Shown one piece after another: positions 21,767 through 22,036 of a stretch of 22,036 bases of DNA (its first letter is position 1; each line of letters begins with the position of its first letter). The notes below the pieces were generated by a model. That model did no database searches, was not told where the DNA came from, and saw nothing but the letters and a program-made list of their open reading frames with translations. A program made the translations under genes and the position numbers. Origin of the DNA: Lachnoclostridium sp. UBA7122 (GTDB lineage Bacteria > Bacillota > Clostridia > Lachnospirales > Lachnospiraceae); assembly GCA_002493085.1 (NCBI GenBank), contig DKXQ01000028.1, positions 1 through 22,036 of the forward strand, given 5' to 3'.

Positions 21767-22036
21767 TTAGCGCTTGCTGTTCAGTTCTTTCATAATGCCG
21801 AAGATATAACCCATTGACCGGGAATCCAATTTTTTTGCCTCTGTGATAAATTCCTTTAAGGCTTGCGGATCCGGGTTCCCTTCGTCAAAAAATTCCTGGG
21901 GCATCACGCCCAGATATTCACAGATGTAAAGGAAGGACTGCATGGAGAGAAGGGACTTTTTATTTTCAATGTTGTTAATGTAGTTGTTTGCCTGTTCCAA
22001 TGACAATGACATAACTAGTATATCGTTCAATAAATA
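21767..22036 (-). CDS. XRE-family helix-turn-helix regulator, cut by the window edge
   Basis: The C-terminal ~88 residues of a small regulator. MSLSLEQANNYINNIENKK matches the recognition half of a Cro/CI helix-turn-helix, followed by LSMQSFLYICEYLGVMPQEF, the usual second helical pair. The tail PDPQALKEFITEAKKLDSRS is a typical short helical extension. The frame is open to the right edge (the TTG at 22030 is not a convincing start), so the first helices lie outside the window. It shares the higher G+C content of the toxin-antitoxin pair and may belong to the same acquired segment. Confidence 0.75.
   Translation of the reverse strand, partial: YLLNDILVMSLSLEQANNYINNIENKKSLLSMQSFLYICEYLGVMPQEFFDEGNPDPQALKEFITEAKKLDSRSMGYIFGIMKELNSKR

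Overview
The window looks like a chromosomal segment from a low-GC Firmicute of the class Clostridia, most probably a Lachnospiraceae-type gut bacterium. This rests on the A+T-rich composition, the strong GGAGG ribosome binding sites and the protein types. The species cannot be named from sequence alone. No tRNA, rRNA or CRISPR array was seen.

Layout. (1) 74-2661: a membrane M56/BlaR1-like protein with an altered zinc motif, facing a DUF402 protein. (2) 2840-10240: a complete F1Fo ATP synthase operon, atpZ-atpI-atpB-E-F-H-A-G-D-C. Its c subunit carries the residues of Na+-binding rings. (3) 10426-10676: an apparent stand-alone structured RNA with its own -10 and terminator. (4) 10679-13680, minus strand: a thiazole-branch thiamine operon, a ThiS-ThiG fusion, ThiH and a TenI-like protein. 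It has a good promoter and a compact terminator hairpin that matches the HMP-PP ('thiS motif') riboswitch design. HMP-PP, the pyrimidine precursor, would thus switch on synthesis of its thiazole partner.

(5) 13895-16216: a three-gene A+T-rich cassette with no close known relatives that I recognise. It encodes a 151-aa unknown protein, a soluble protein joining a MotA-like segment to a FliG C-terminal domain, and a probable PD-(D/E)XK nuclease. No flagellar gene is nearby. This is the best candidate for an undescribed system. (6) 16217-16300: an orphan IS200/IS605 right end (omega-RNA 3' scaffold) that supplies the stop codon of a VanZ-like gene.

(7) 17339-20960: regulators and gene debris. 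It holds a MerR/TipA-type regulator on a 19-bp-spacer promoter, cupin and nitroreductase fragments meeting at one breakpoint, a TetR regulator with a long operator dyad, a hydrolase gene with a related half-site, and a broken second hydrolase. (8) 21104-22036: a more G+C-rich piece with an AbrB-type antitoxin and RelE/ParE-type toxin pair, and a cut-off XRE regulator. Regions 5-8 look like accessory DNA, while 2 and 4 look like stable core genome.
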